A stretch of 64,000 nt of DNA. Origin: GCA-003244245 sp050699435. GTDB lineage: Bacteria > Actinomycetota > Actinomycetes > Mycobacteriales > Pseudonocardiaceae. The translations under genes were made by a program, and so were the position numbers. The stretch lies in contig JBOHGM010000004.1 in assembly GCA_050699435.1 (NCBI GenBank), positions 31,460 to 95,459 on the forward strand, read 5' to 3'. Of this stretch, positions 42,974-51,750 are shown in pieces. The stretch's first letter is position 1; the number at the start of each line of letters is the position of its first letter. Under the pieces are notes generated by a model that was not told the origin of the DNA, made no database searches, and was given only the letters and a program-made list of their open reading frames with translations.

Positions 42974-43891
42974 TTAGTCAGCTTCGGTGGTGACGAAGTC
43001 GATGAGCTCCTCGACAGCGCCCAGCAATGCCGGTTCGAGGTCGCGAAAACCCTCCACGGCGCCCAGCACGCGGCGCCAGCCCGCCGCCGGATCCGCCACC
43101 CCAGCTCGGTCCACCCAGCCCAGGACCCGGCACACGCCCTCCTTCCACGGCACCCCGCGCGGCACGGCTGGCCAGTCCCGGATACCCAGCGCCGCCGGCC
43201 GCACCGCCTGCCAGATGTCGACGTACGGGTGCCCGGTCACCAGCACGTGCCCTGAACTCACCGCCGCCACCAAGCGGGTTTCCTTGCTGCCTGCGACCAG
43301 GTGATCGACCAACACGCCGAGTCGCCTGCCTGGGCCGGGGCCGAAGTCCGCGACCCGCTCGGCCAGCTCGTCCACCCCGTCGAGGGGCTCCACGACCACT
43401 CCGTCTACCCGCAGGTCGTGCCCCCAGACCCGTTCCACCAGTTCGGCGTCATGCTTGCCCTCCACCCAGATCCTGCTGGCCCGGGCAGTGCGGGCCCGCA
43501 GTCCGGCTACCCGGACCGATCCAGACGCCGAGCGGGCCGGTGTGACCGGTGCCGGTCCGGTAGGGCGAACCAGCGTCACCGGGGCACCGTCGATCAGGAA
43601 CGCCGCACGCCGGAGCGGGAACATCCGGGCCCGGCCGGCGGCGTCCTCCAGCACCACCACGTCGCGCTCACAGCGCAGCACCGCACCACAGAAGCCGCTC
43701 GCGGCATCCTCCACCACCAAGCCTGGCTCCGCGAGCAACTGGGGCACCTCTCGTCGGCGGCGCGGCCGTGCCAGCACGTCCGGCCCATAGTCGATGCTTC
43801 GACCCTGCGAGCAGGTCTCAGAATCGATGCTTCGACCCTGCGAGCAGGTCTCAGAATCGATGCTTCGACCCTGCGGATCCCTCTGGCCCAT
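42974..43891 (-). CDS. DUF3097 family protein with repeat-extended N-terminus
   Basis: The conserved body starts near D-Y-G-P-D-V-L-A-R-P-R-R and includes R-I-W-V-E-G-K-H-D-A-E-L-V-E, V-L-V-D-H-L-V-A-G-S-K-E-T and V-T-G-H-P-Y-V-D-I-W, a toprim-like arrangement typical of DUF3097. Family members usually begin about where that segment starts. Here the only in-frame ATG nearby is at 43891, so the first 35 or so residues come from a 33-base tandem repeat that encodes Q-G-R-S-I-D-S-E-T-C-S. The function is unknown. It lies beside nfeD and hemH as in mycobacteria. Confidence 0.85.
   Translation of the reverse strand: MGQRDPQGRSIDSETCSQGRSIDSETCSQGRSIDYGPDVLARPRRRREVPQLLAEPGLVVEDAASGFCGAVLRCERDVVVLEDAAGRARMFPLRRAAFLIDGAPVTLVRPTGPAPVTPARSASGSVRVAGLRARTARASRIWVEGKHDAELVERVWGHDLRVDGVVVEPLDGVDELAERVADFGPGPGRRLGVLVDHLVAGSKETRLVAAVSSGHVLVTGHPYVDIWQAVRPAALGIRDWPAVPRGVPWKEGVCRVLGWVDRAGVADPAAGWRRVLGAVEGFRDLEPALLGAVEELIDFVTTEAD
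43791..43875. repeat. 33-base tandem repeat, 2.6 copies
   Basis: Two exact 33-base copies (43791-43823 and 43824-43856, each starting TCGATGCTTCGACCCTGCGA) are followed by 19 bases of a third. Since 33 is a multiple of three, copy-number change would keep the DUF3097 reading frame open. The unit contains the inverted pair CTGC-GA-GCAG. Confidence 0.9.
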
Positions 43892-43980
43892 GACCAGGGA
43901 CGGTAGCCGCAGGGCCAGCTCGGCCGATGCAGCCACGCCGAAGGTGCCGATACTCGACAGGCGTTCTACCCTCCTATCCC

Positions 43981-44790
43981 GTGCCCTGCTCCAGCGCGAC
44001 CCTGACCGTGTGGGCCTCTGCATGGCTGCACGGCGCCGCCGCCCCCGACGACGTGATCGACGCCCTGCACACCTGGGCTGATCTGCACGAGGTGGTGGCC
44101 GCCGACGAGCTCACCGCCACCCAACTCCAACTACCAGCCCCTGAGCAGACCCCGACCTCTGTGGTCGGGCTGCTGGCCGCCGCCCGGCGAGCCGGTGTCG
44201 GCCGTGGTCGGCTGCTCTTGCCGGTACCCGGCGACGTGCGAGGCCTGCCCCCGGAAGGACCGCTGGCCCCGGCCGCGCTGGAGGCCGGCGAAGTCGCCGT
44301 ACTGACCAGCACCGACCTGGCAGGCACCGAGATCGCCGTGGTACCGACCGCAGTCGCTGAGGCGGTACTGCGATGGACGGTCTTCGCTCCCGGCCAACTG
44401 CCCCCGGCTCCGGAGCCCGGGCTGCCCGACGCCGAGCACGGCCTGCGCGGCGCGGTGCGCCAGGCGGCCACGACACTGGTGGACCTCGACGTCGCTCGGC
44501 ACCGGCCCGGGGTCCGCGCCGAGATTGCCGAATCCCTGGAGCTGCGGGTCCGGCCGCCGTGGCCGGAGGGCACCCCTGCCCGAGCGCTGCGGGTGCTCCA
44601 GCAGGCAGACGAGGTGGAGGCAATTCTTGGCGCGGCGGACACCGACGAGCCAGGCGGTGCGCTGTCCGCGTCGGCGGCGGCAGCCCGTTCCGCTGCGCTG
44701 CGGCCATTGTGGACCGCGGTGCGAGAAGCCCGGCGCTCGGCGGTGGGCGAGGCGGTCCGGGCGCTGACACCGCGGGCCGGGCGGCGCTGA
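43981..44790 (+). CDS. Hypothetical actinobacterial protein
   Basis: The frame is chosen for strong high-GC third-position bias and the conserved-looking core L-T-V-W-A-S-A-W-L-H-G, L-L-L-P-V-P-G-D-V-R-G-L and L-R-G-A-V-R-Q-A-A. The start at the GTG at 43981 is preferred over an ATG at 43927 because the first residues after the GTG look structured; no strong ribosome binding site decides. The 269-residue protein has no recognised domain. It is divergent from DUF3097 and converges with ferrochelatase. Confidence 0.65.
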   Translation: MPCSSATLTVWASAWLHGAAAPDDVIDALHTWADLHEVVAADELTATQLQLPAPEQTPTSVVGLLAAARRAGVGRGRLLLPVPGDVRGLPPEGPLAPAALEAGEVAVLTSTDLAGTEIAVVPTAVAEAVLRWTVFAPGQLPPAPEPGLPDAEHGLRGAVRQAATTLVDLDVARHRPGVRAEIAESLELRVRPPWPEGTPARALRVLQQADEVEAILGAADTDEPGGALSASAAAARSAALRPLWTAVREARRSAVGEAVRALTPRAGRR

Positions 44791-44794
44791 ACTG

Positions 44795-45835
44795 CTAACG
44801 CCCGGGCAGGCGAACCGGCTCGCAACACCCCCAGGCGCAGGGTCCCCCGTTGACGCCAGAGCCAGCCGCCGGGACCTGCGAACACCTGCGGGGGGTCGCA
44901 CCGCGCAGCTGCTCGGCAACGAGTTCGACGACCATCTCGGCGAAGCGCGGATCGGTGCCCGGGGTCGCGACCCGGATGAAGCTCATACCGAGTTCGGCCG
45001 CCCGTTCGCTGGCTTGCTGGTCGAGGTCCCACAGCACCTCGAGATGGTCGGAGACGAACCCGATCGGTGCCACCACGATGCCGGGGACCCCCCGAGCGCG
45101 CAGGATGTCAAGATGGTCCAGCACGTCGGGCGCTAACCACGGCACCTGCGGTGGCCCCGAGCGAGACTGCCAGACCACGTTGTATCCGTCCGCCCCGTTC
45201 ATCCCAGCCGCCACCGCGATCAGCCGGGCGGCCTCGGCGACCTGGCGGGAGTAGCGGTGACCACCCTGCGCAGGAAGCCCTGCCGCAGCGTCCGCGGTGA
45301 CTGGCACGGAGTGCGCGGTGAATGCCACTCGGGCAGCAGGTCCAGCCTGCTCGCGGGCTGCGCTCAGGGCGTCAGCCCAGGCTGCGACGAACAGCGGGTG
45401 GTCGAAGAAGTGCCGCAGTTTGATCAGATCCGGTGCCCCGGGACCGACGGTGGCGCGGGCCCGGGCGATGTCCTCGTGGTACTGCCGGCAACCGGAGTAT
45501 CCACCCCACGCCGACGTGGCGAACACCAGTGCGCTGCGCACGCCGTCGGCGGTCATCGCGGCGACGGTGTCCGCCACCATCGGGTGCCAGTTGCGGTTGC
45601 CGAAGTACACCGGCAACTCCAGCCCGGCCGACGCCAGCTCACGCTCAATCGCGGCGATCAGGTCGCGGTTGCACCGGTTGATCGGTGACACCCCACCGAA
45701 GCGCAGGTAATGCTGAGCCACTTCGTCCAGCCGCTCGGCCGGTACGGCCCGTCCGCGAGTGACGTTCTCCAGGAACGGGCGAACCTCCTCGGGGCCCTCC
45801 GGACCACCGAAGGAGAGCAGCAGCAGTGCCTCCAC
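44795..45835 (-). CDS. hemH: Ferrochelatase (coproporphyrin type)
   Basis: The 346-residue protein has the ferrochelatase landmarks L-L-L-S-F-G-G-P-E-G, the conserved histidine in F-T-A-H-S-V-P and the glutamate in G-F-V-S-D-H-L-E-V-L-W-D-L-D. Actinobacteria insert iron into coproporphyrin III, so the enzyme is better named coproporphyrin ferrochelatase (CpfC). The extra C-terminal cysteines (C-A-W-G-C-C near the end, with C in Y-S-G-C-R-Q-Y) could hold the [2Fe-2S] cluster known in actinobacterial ferrochelatases. It is followed by inhA three bases away in the usual order. Confidence 0.93.
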   Translation of the reverse strand: MEALLLLSFGGPEGPEEVRPFLENVTRGRAVPAERLDEVAQHYLRFGGVSPINRCNRDLIAAIERELASAGLELPVYFGNRNWHPMVADTVAAMTADGVRSALVFATSAWGGYSGCRQYHEDIARARATVGPGAPDLIKLRHFFDHPLFVAAWADALSAAREQAGPAARVAFTAHSVPVTADAAAGLPAQGGHRYSRQVAEAARLIAVAAGMNGADGYNVVWQSRSGPPQVPWLAPDVLDHLDILRARGVPGIVVAPIGFVSDHLEVLWDLDQQASERAAELGMSFIRVATPGTDPRFAEMVVELVAEQLRGATPRRCSQVPAAGSGVNGGPCAWGCCEPVRLPGR

Positions 45836-45838
45836 CTA

Positions 45839-46606
45839 CTAGACGCCTACCGCGTGGAAGCCACCGTCTGCCCAGACCATCGATCCGGTCGTGGCGGGCA
45901 GCCAGTCCGACAGCAGCGCGCAGACAGTGCGAGCGACCGGCGTCGGATCCTCGATGTCCCAGCCCAGCGGCGCACGATCGTCCCAGGCGTTCTCGAACGC
46001 AGCGAAGCCGGGGATGGACCTCGCCGCCATGGTGCGCACCGGTCCGGCTGCCACCAGGTTCACCCGGATGCCCTCCGGGCCGAGGTCACGGGCCAGGTAC
46101 CGGCAGACCGACTCCAGCGCCGACTTCGCTACCCCCATCCAGTCGTAGGCGGGCCAGGCCTGCCGGTTGTCGAAATCCATCCCGACGATCGAGGCACCGC
46201 GACCGAGCAACGGCCGGCAGGCCATCGCCAGCGACTTGAACGAGTAGGCCGACACGTGCATGGCGGTGGCCACGTCCTCCCACGGCGCGTTGAGGAACTC
46301 CCCACCCAGGCAGGACGCCGGAGCGAAGCCGATCGAGTGCAGCACCCCGTCCAGCCCGTCTACCTGCTCACCCACCCGCTCGGCCAGCGAGTCCAGCTGG
46401 CCCTGGTCCTGGACGTCGAGCTCCAGCACCGGTGCCGGTTCAGGCAGCCGCTGCGCGATGCGCTCCACCAGGCGCAACCGGCCATATCCGGTGAGCACCA
46501 CCTGGGCACCCTGCTCCTGCGCCACCCGCGCCACATGGAACGCGATCGACGCATCGGTGATCACCCCCGTGATCAGCAGCCGCTTCTTCTCGAGCAGACC
46601 CGTCAC
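45839..46606 (-). CDS. inhA: Enoyl-ACP reductase, InhA/FabI type
   Basis: The 255-residue short-chain reductase has the FabI-type start L-L-I-T-G-V-I-T-D-A-S-I-A-F-H, then H-S-I-G-F-A-P and the active-site pattern Y-D-W-M-G-V-A-K, which is the InhA spacing of tyrosine and lysine. The usual T-G-x-x-x-x-x-I start is present. It reduces the trans-2-enoyl chain in fatty acid synthesis type II. It is flanked by fabG upstream and ferrochelatase downstream, the mycobacterial fabG1-inhA-hemZ order. Confidence 0.94.
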   Translation of the reverse strand: MTGLLEKKRLLITGVITDASIAFHVARVAQEQGAQVVLTGYGRLRLVERIAQRLPEPAPVLELDVQDQGQLDSLAERVGEQVDGLDGVLHSIGFAPASCLGGEFLNAPWEDVATAMHVSAYSFKSLAMACRPLLGRGASIVGMDFDNRQAWPAYDWMGVAKSALESVCRYLARDLGPEGIRVNLVAAGPVRTMAARSIPGFAAFENAWDDRAPLGWDIEDPTPVARTVCALLSDWLPATTGSMVWADGGFHAVGV

Positions 46607-46680
46607 GTGCCCTCCTTTTCCCAGCGGCGATCCCGCCGACCGCCGTTCCCAGTCAGTCGCGGAACGACTACCGGCCGATT

Positions 46681-47385
46681 TCAGTGCCCCATTCCCAAAC
46701 CGCCGTCGACCGGCAGCACCGCACCCGTGATGTACCCGGCCGCATCCGAAGCCAAGAACGTCACCGCAGCGGCGATGTCCTCGGCGCTGGCCGGTCGGCG
46801 CAGTGGGATCGAACCCAGGATCTCCTCCCGGCGCGCCTCGGGGAGCCCCGCCGTCATATCTGTGTCGACGTAGCCGGGCGCGACCACGTTGGCGGTGATC
46901 GACCGAGAGCCCAACTCACGGGCGATCGACCGGGCGAGGCCGACCAGCCCGGCCTTGCTCGCCGCGTAGTTCACCTGCCCGGCGGCCCCGGACAGGCCGA
47001 CCACCGAGGAGATGAACACCAGCCGGCCGAAGCGGGCGCGCAACATGCTCTTCGCGGCGCGCTTGGCCACCCGGTAGGAGCCGGTGAGGTTGGCGTCCAC
47101 CACCCGGGAGAACTGCTCCTCGGTCATCCGCAGCAGCAGCGTGTCGTCGGTGATCCCGGCGTTGGAGACGAGCACCTCGACCGGTCCGTGCGCCGCCTCC
47201 GCCTCGGCGAACGCGGCGTCCACGGCAGCGCTGTCGGTGACGTCGCACTGCACGCCGAGCAAGCCCTCCGGTGCCCCGGAGCCCCGGTGGGTCACCGCGA
47301 CCTTGTCGCCCTGCTTGGCGAAGGCGAGGGCGATGGCCAGCCCGATACCGCGGTTGCCTCCGGTCACGAGGACGGAACGGGTCAC
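46681..47385 (-). CDS. fabG: 3-oxoacyl-ACP reductase
   Basis: The 234-residue short-chain dehydrogenase has the cofactor loop T-G-G-N-R-G-I-G, N-A-G-I and catalytic S-S-V-V-G plus Y-A-A-S-K. The GTG at 47385 has GGAGG eight bases upstream and gives the conserved start T-R-S-V-L-V-T-G-G; a longer frame to 47550 is not homologous. It is the reductase partner of InhA in the same operon. Confidence 0.94.
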   Translation of the reverse strand: MTRSVLVTGGNRGIGLAIALAFAKQGDKVAVTHRGSGAPEGLLGVQCDVTDSAAVDAAFAEAEAAHGPVEVLVSNAGITDDTLLLRMTEEQFSRVVDANLTGSYRVAKRAAKSMLRARFGRLVFISSVVGLSGAAGQVNYAASKAGLVGLARSIARELGSRSITANVVAPGYVDTDMTAGLPEARREEILGSIPLRRPASAEDIAAAVTFLASDAAGYITGAVLPVDGGLGMGH

Positions 47386-47510
47386 AGCTGCGCCTCCTGC
47401 CAGGACGGGGATGGGTTCCAGCAGCGACCGTACCTCCCAGCCGCAGCCGGGCCTTCGCCCGCTGCGCGACCCGCCCGCGACGACGACCTGGACGAGGCCG
47501 ACTAGGGTTG

Positions 47511-48395
47511 ATGGCTGCGACCAGCACGGTTGCTTCGTACAGGAGACCACGCACCTTGTCCGAGAAACGCGAACCTACAGAACATCTCCCCGACAGAGGT
47601 CGCCTCAGTCTGCGAGCCGACTGCGAGCGCTGCTTCGCGCTGTGCTGTGTCGCGCCGGCCTTCTCAGCCTCGGCAGACTTCGCGATCGACAAAGACGCTG
47701 GGCAGGCCTGTCCCCATCTGCAATCGGACTTCCGCTGCGGCATTCACCAACACCTCAGGCAGCAGGGCTTTCCGGGTTGCACCGTGTACGACTGCTTCGG
47801 CGCGGGGCAAAAGGTCGCCCAAGTCACCTTCGGCGGACAGGACTGGCGGCGGTCCCCGCGAACCGCACAGCAGATGTTCGAGGTGTTCCCGATCATGCGG
47901 CAGCTCCATGAGCTGCTCTGGTATCTCACCGAAGCACTGACGCTGCCACCGGCCCGCCCGCTGCACGGTGAGCTCAGCCTCGCGCTCAACGAGACTGAAC
48001 GCCTCACTCACAACAGTCCAGACTCTCTCCTGGAACTGGACATAGCAGCACATCGACGAGATGTCAATGCCCTACTGCTACGCACGAGTGAACTGGTGCG
48101 AGCCGAAATCCGGCGCCAGAAGAAGAACCACAGAGGAGCCGACCTCATCGGGGCCGACCTCAGAGGCGCCGACCTGAGAGGGGCCAATTTGAGAGGGGCA
48201 TACCTCATCGGAGCTGACCTGAGAGGCGCCGACCTGAGAGTGGCCGACCTTATCGGAGCGGATTTCAGAGATGCTGACCTCAGCGGTGCCGACCTCACCG
48301 AGAGTATCTTTCTCACCCAATCCCAGCTCGATGCGGCGAAGGGCGATACCGACACAAAGTTGCCGGCGTCGCTCACTCGCCCAACACATTGGTAG
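47511..48395 (+). CDS. Pentapeptide-repeat protein with N-terminal cysteine cluster
   Basis: The 294-residue product has two parts. Residues about 35-105 carry D-C-E-R-C-F-A-L-C-C, then A-C-P-H-L, R-C-G-I-H and G-C-T-V-Y-D-C, a pattern like the YkgJ/UPF0153 putative metal-chelating domain. Residues about 205-270 are a run of A-D-L-R-G-type pentapeptides, ten or more units, which form a right-handed beta-helix. It is on the opposite strand to its neighbours and breaks the conserved fabG-VWA order. Pentapeptide proteins can mimic DNA or act as scaffolds; the metal-binding part suggests a different role. The ATG at 47511 follows GACTAGGG. Function is unknown. Confidence 0.8.
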   Translation: MAATSTVASYRRPRTLSEKREPTEHLPDRGRLSLRADCERCFALCCVAPAFSASADFAIDKDAGQACPHLQSDFRCGIHQHLRQQGFPGCTVYDCFGAGQKVAQVTFGGQDWRRSPRTAQQMFEVFPIMRQLHELLWYLTEALTLPPARPLHGELSLALNETERLTHNSPDSLLELDIAAHRRDVNALLLRTSELVRAEIRRQKKNHRGADLIGADLRGADLRGANLRGAYLIGADLRGADLRVADLIGADFRDADLSGADLTESIFLTQSQLDAAKGDTDTKLPASLTRPTHW

Positions 48396-48409
48396 CCTTC
48401 GGCGACGAC

Positions 48410-49393
48410 CTACGGGAGCCGTTGGCCGATCGCCAGCGCGGCCGCAGCGGCCAGCACGGCGGCGATCGTGCCCGCTATCAGCCACGGCTTGCTCGCGTCG
48501 GCCCGCTTCGTCTCATAGCCGATCTGTTCGCCCAGGGTGTCGTAGACCTCGCTGAGCTGGCCTGAGCTGGGCGCGTCGTAGAACTCCCCCCCGGACAGTT
48601 CCGCGATCCGCTGCATAGATTCGTCGTCCGCGCGCACGTCCTGCCAAGCTCCGTTGATCTCGACGCGGCCGTACTCGGTGCCGAACGAAATGGTGGAGAT
48701 CGGCACCCTCGCTTCCGACGCGGTGCGGGCAGCGGTGAACGAGCCACGCGGGTCGTCGGGATCTGGGGTGGGTACAGTCTGCTTCCCATCGCCCAGCAGC
48801 ACGATTCGCGCCGGCGGGGGGCCCTGGGCATCTGCGACCACGGCGCCGAACGCGTCGATCGCGGACAACGCGGCGAAGATCGCCTCGCCGGTACCGGTGG
48901 CCTCGGCGAGCTTGAGGTTGTCGATGGCATGGGTGACCGAGGTGCGCTCCGTGGTCGGCGAGACCAGCACCGTCGCCGATCCGGCGAACGAGATCAGACC
49001 CAGGTTCACCCCGGGCGTCAGCTCCTCCGCGAACGCCTTCGCCGAGCGCTGCGCCGCCGCCAGCCTGCTGGGCTCGATATCGGTGGCCTGCATGGACAGC
49101 GACACGTCGATCACCAGCATGACGGTGGCCCGGTTGCGCGGCACCTTCTGCTCGGCCGTGGGACCGGCCAGCGCGATGGTCAGCAGCACCAGCGCGACCA
49201 GCAGCAGCGCCACCGGCACGTGTCGCCGCCAGCCCGGACGGTCCGGCGCGACGCTTTCCAGCATGGCGAGGTTCGCGAACCGCAGCAGGTGCCTGCGTTG
49301 CCTGCGCTGCATCCACAGGTAGCCGCCCACCAGCGCGGCGACCACCACCAGCAGCAGGAACCAGATCGGCGCGGTGAACCCGCTCAGGCTCAT
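48410..49393 (-). CDS. VWA-domain membrane protein (BatA-like)
   Basis: The ATG at 49393 has GGGAGGGG seven bases upstream. The 327-residue protein has two N-terminal membrane segments (residues about 8-28 and 58-76), a von Willebrand A domain with the metal-site motif D-V-S-L-S-M, and a C-terminal helix (about 300-322). It overlaps the DUF58 gene by four bases. VWA, DUF58 and MoxR form a conserved unit involved in envelope or metal-chelation tasks in several bacteria; the exact role in actinobacteria is unclear. Confidence 0.92.
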   Translation of the reverse strand: MSLSGFTAPIWFLLLVVVAALVGGYLWMQRRQRRHLLRFANLAMLESVAPDRPGWRRHVPVALLLVALVLLTIALAGPTAEQKVPRNRATVMLVIDVSLSMQATDIEPSRLAAAQRSAKAFAEELTPGVNLGLISFAGSATVLVSPTTERTSVTHAIDNLKLAEATGTGEAIFAALSAIDAFGAVVADAQGPPPARIVLLGDGKQTVPTPDPDDPRGSFTAARTASEARVPISTISFGTEYGRVEINGAWQDVRADDESMQRIAELSGGEFYDAPSSGQLSEVYDTLGEQIGYETKRADASKPWLIAGTIAAVLAAAAALAIGQRLP

Positions 49394-50352
49394 GCGACCC
49401 CTCCCGACCAGCGCCGTTTGCGGGCGACCGCGAAGCGCACCATGTCGGCAACCCAGTCTGAATCGGTGCGTAGCGTCAGATGGCTGGCACCGCATCGGCG
49501 CAGTGCCCCGGCCACGTCATCGCGGTGCGCGGCGGCCGCAGCGGCGAACTCCCGGCGCAGCACGGGGGTGGTCACGACCTCCTTGCGCCGTCCCGTCTCC
49601 GGGTCGGCGAGCACCACCGCACCGATATCGGGCAGTTCGAGGTCGCGCGGGTCGAGCACTTCGATCGCAATCAGATCGTGCCGGGCCGACAGCCCCCGCA
49701 GCGGCCGTTCCCACGCAAAGACGTCACCGGAGCGCGGACCGAGAAAATCGGAGATCACCGCGACCAGCCCGCGCCGGCGCGGCGGACGGCGCAGCTGTTC
49801 CAGCGTGGCGGCGAGGTCGCCGCGGACGCCCTCGGCAGCGCGCGGCAGTTCGGCGATCCGGCGGATCATCCCGCGGGCGTGCGGCAATCCGCCGCGGGCC
49901 GGAACCCGCAGCATGTCGGCGCCGGTACTGACGACCGCGCCCACCCGGTTGCCGCCGCCGCGGGTCAGGTGCGCAATGGCGGCGCAGGCGGCCACCGCGA
50001 GCTCCCGCTTGTCACATTCGGCGGTGCCGAAGTCGAGGCTGGCCGACAGATCCACGGCCAGCCAGGTCTCCAGCTCCCGGTCCGCGACGGTCTCCCGGAT
50101 ATGCGGTTCGGTGGTGCGCGCGGTGACCGCCCAGTCCATCCGGCGGACGTCGTCGCCCGGCTGGTAGAGCCTGGCCTCCCCGGGCTCACTGCCCGGCCCG
50201 GGAACCAGGCCGAGGTGGTTGCCCTGCAGCAGCCCGTCCAACCGGCGGCGCACGGTGAGCTCCAGGGCTCGCAGCGCCGCCTCCATGCGTCCTTCCCGCA
50301 AGGCGGGCGGCGCCCAGCTGTGCCGCTCACCCCGGCCAGTCCGTGCCGTCAT
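49390..50352 (-). CDS. DUF58 protein
   Basis: The 320-residue product has the DUF58 hallmark P-G-D-D-V-R-R-M-D-W near residue 66, preceded by Y-Q, and a VWA-like fold with D-L-S-A-S-L. The start at 50352 is kept because the stretch W-A-P-P-A-L-R-E-G-R before the conserved R-A-L-E-L-T-V is usually present in relatives, although the ATG at 50286 has a better ribosome binding site. It is between moxR and the VWA gene. Confidence 0.9.
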   Translation of the reverse strand: MTARTGRGERHSWAPPALREGRMEAALRALELTVRRRLDGLLQGNHLGLVPGPGSEPGEARLYQPGDDVRRMDWAVTARTTEPHIRETVADRELETWLAVDLSASLDFGTAECDKRELAVAACAAIAHLTRGGGNRVGAVVSTGADMLRVPARGGLPHARGMIRRIAELPRAAEGVRGDLAATLEQLRRPPRRRGLVAVISDFLGPRSGDVFAWERPLRGLSARHDLIAIEVLDPRDLELPDIGAVVLADPETGRRKEVVTTPVLRREFAAAAAAHRDDVAGALRRCGASHLTLRTDSDWVADMVRFAVARKRRWSGGVA

Positions 50353-50372
50353 GTCGGTCGGGCCCTCATTGC

Positions 50373-50538
50373 TCTCAGGTACGGGGGTCTCAGGTACGGG
50401 NNNNNNNNNNNNNNNNNNNNNNNNNNNNNNNNNNNNNNNNNNNNNNNNNNNNNNNNNNNNNNNNNNNNNNNNNNNNNNNNNNNNNNNNNNNNNNNNNNNN
50501 TCTCAGGTACGGGGGTCTCAGGTACGGGCTCAGGTACG
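50373..50538. repeat. 15-base tandem repeat interrupted by assembly gap
   Basis: TCTCAGGTACGGGGG units border a 100-base N run: two copies on the left (50373-50400) and two and a half on the right (50501-50538). The N run is of standard size and the same unit occurs on both sides, so it is almost certainly a collapsed longer array. The moxR stop codon (50530-50532) lies inside the last unit. The true length of the array is unknown. Confidence 0.9.
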
Positions 50539-51594
50539 CCCCGCCACTCCGGCCGCAGCCCCCGGCCCATGCGCCGCGGGCCCGGCGGCCTGGGGACGGG
50601 CCGACACTTGCGGCAGCGGCACTGTCTGCAACACCCGGGTGACGATGTGCTCCACCGGGACCGCGTCGGCCAGCGCATCGTAGGAGAGCACCAGCCGGTG
50701 CCGCAGCACGTCGGCCGAGACATCCACGACGTCCTGCGGTAGCACGTAATCCCGCCCGCGGATCAGCGCCAGCGCGCGCGCCGCCGCGACGATCCCGAGG
50801 CACGCCCGCGGCGAGGCACCGTAGGCCACCCACCCGGCCACGTCGGAAAGGCCGTGCTCGGCAGGGGCGCGGGTGGCCACCACCATGCGCACGACATAGT
50901 CGACCAGAGCGTGGTGCACGAAGACCCGGCCGGCGGTCTCCTGCAGGCGGGTCAGCTCGCCCGGGTCGAGCACCTGGTGCGGCTCAGGGGGGTGCACCCC
51001 CATCCGGTAGATGATCTCTCGCTCCTCCTCGACGGTGGGGTAATCCACCAGGAGCTTGAACAGGAACCGGTCGCGCTGCGCCTCGGGCAGTGGGTATACA
51101 CCCTCGTTCTCGATCGGGTTCTGGGTGGCGAGCACGAGGAAGGGCTCCGGCATCGGATGCGTCGTGCCACCGATCGACACATGCCGCTCGGCCATCACCT
51201 CCAGCAGCGCCGACTGCACCTTCGCCGGCGCCCGGTTGATCTCGTCGGCGAGCACGAAGTTGGCCAGCACCGGGCCGAGCTCGACGTCGAACTGCTCCCG
51301 TCCCGATCGGTAGATCCGGGTGCCAAGGATATCGGCGGGCACCAGGTCCGGAGTGAACTGGATGCGGGAGAACGAGCCGCCCACCACCCGGGAGACGGTC
51401 TCCACGGCAAGCGTCTTGGCCACCCCGGGCACACCCTCCAGCAGCAGGTGTCCGCGGGCCAGCAGTCCGACCAGCATCCGCTCCACCAGCCGGTCCTGGC
51501 CCACGATGACCCGCTTGACCTCGAAGACGGTGCGCTCCAGCAGCTGGGCATCCCGAGCGGGGGTGGCCAAGGGACCACCGTCGGCTTCGCTCAC
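50530..51594 (-). CDS. moxR: MoxR-type AAA+ ATPase
   Basis: The GTG at 51594 has AAGGAGG seven bases upstream. The 354-residue ATPase has Walker A G-V-P-G-V-A-K-T, Walker B F-V-L-A-D-E-I-N-R-A and sensor-1 A-T-Q-N-P-I, all typical of MoxR chaperones. These ATPases mature VWA/metal-containing complexes. Its 3' end reads into a tandem repeat array, and the last 25 residues (A-A-G-P-A-A-H-G-P-G-A-A) are low complexity. It is the first gene of the moxR-DUF58-VWA unit. Confidence 0.93.
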   Translation of the reverse strand: MSEADGGPLATPARDAQLLERTVFEVKRVIVGQDRLVERMLVGLLARGHLLLEGVPGVAKTLAVETVSRVVGGSFSRIQFTPDLVPADILGTRIYRSGREQFDVELGPVLANFVLADEINRAPAKVQSALLEVMAERHVSIGGTTHPMPEPFLVLATQNPIENEGVYPLPEAQRDRFLFKLLVDYPTVEEEREIIYRMGVHPPEPHQVLDPGELTRLQETAGRVFVHHALVDYVVRMVVATRAPAEHGLSDVAGWVAYGASPRACLGIVAAARALALIRGRDYVLPQDVVDVSADVLRHRLVLSYDALADAVPVEHIVTRVLQTVPLPQVSARPQAAGPAAHGPGAAAGVAGRT

Positions 51595-51750
51595 TGGTCC
51601 ACCCTCCTTGCACAGCATCCGGTAGCGGGCATACCACTGTCTGGGGTTCACGCAGACCAAACCGCTGCGCCAGTGTGACGGCTGTGAAGGCCGCGATCAC
51701 TGCACCCGGGTGGCGTATGGGTATGACGCTGTCCGGCCAGCAGGGAGGGG

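Noticed and set aside
50373..50538. CRISPR array
   Set aside because: The units are 15 bases, directly adjacent, without unique spacers, and no cas genes are nearby.
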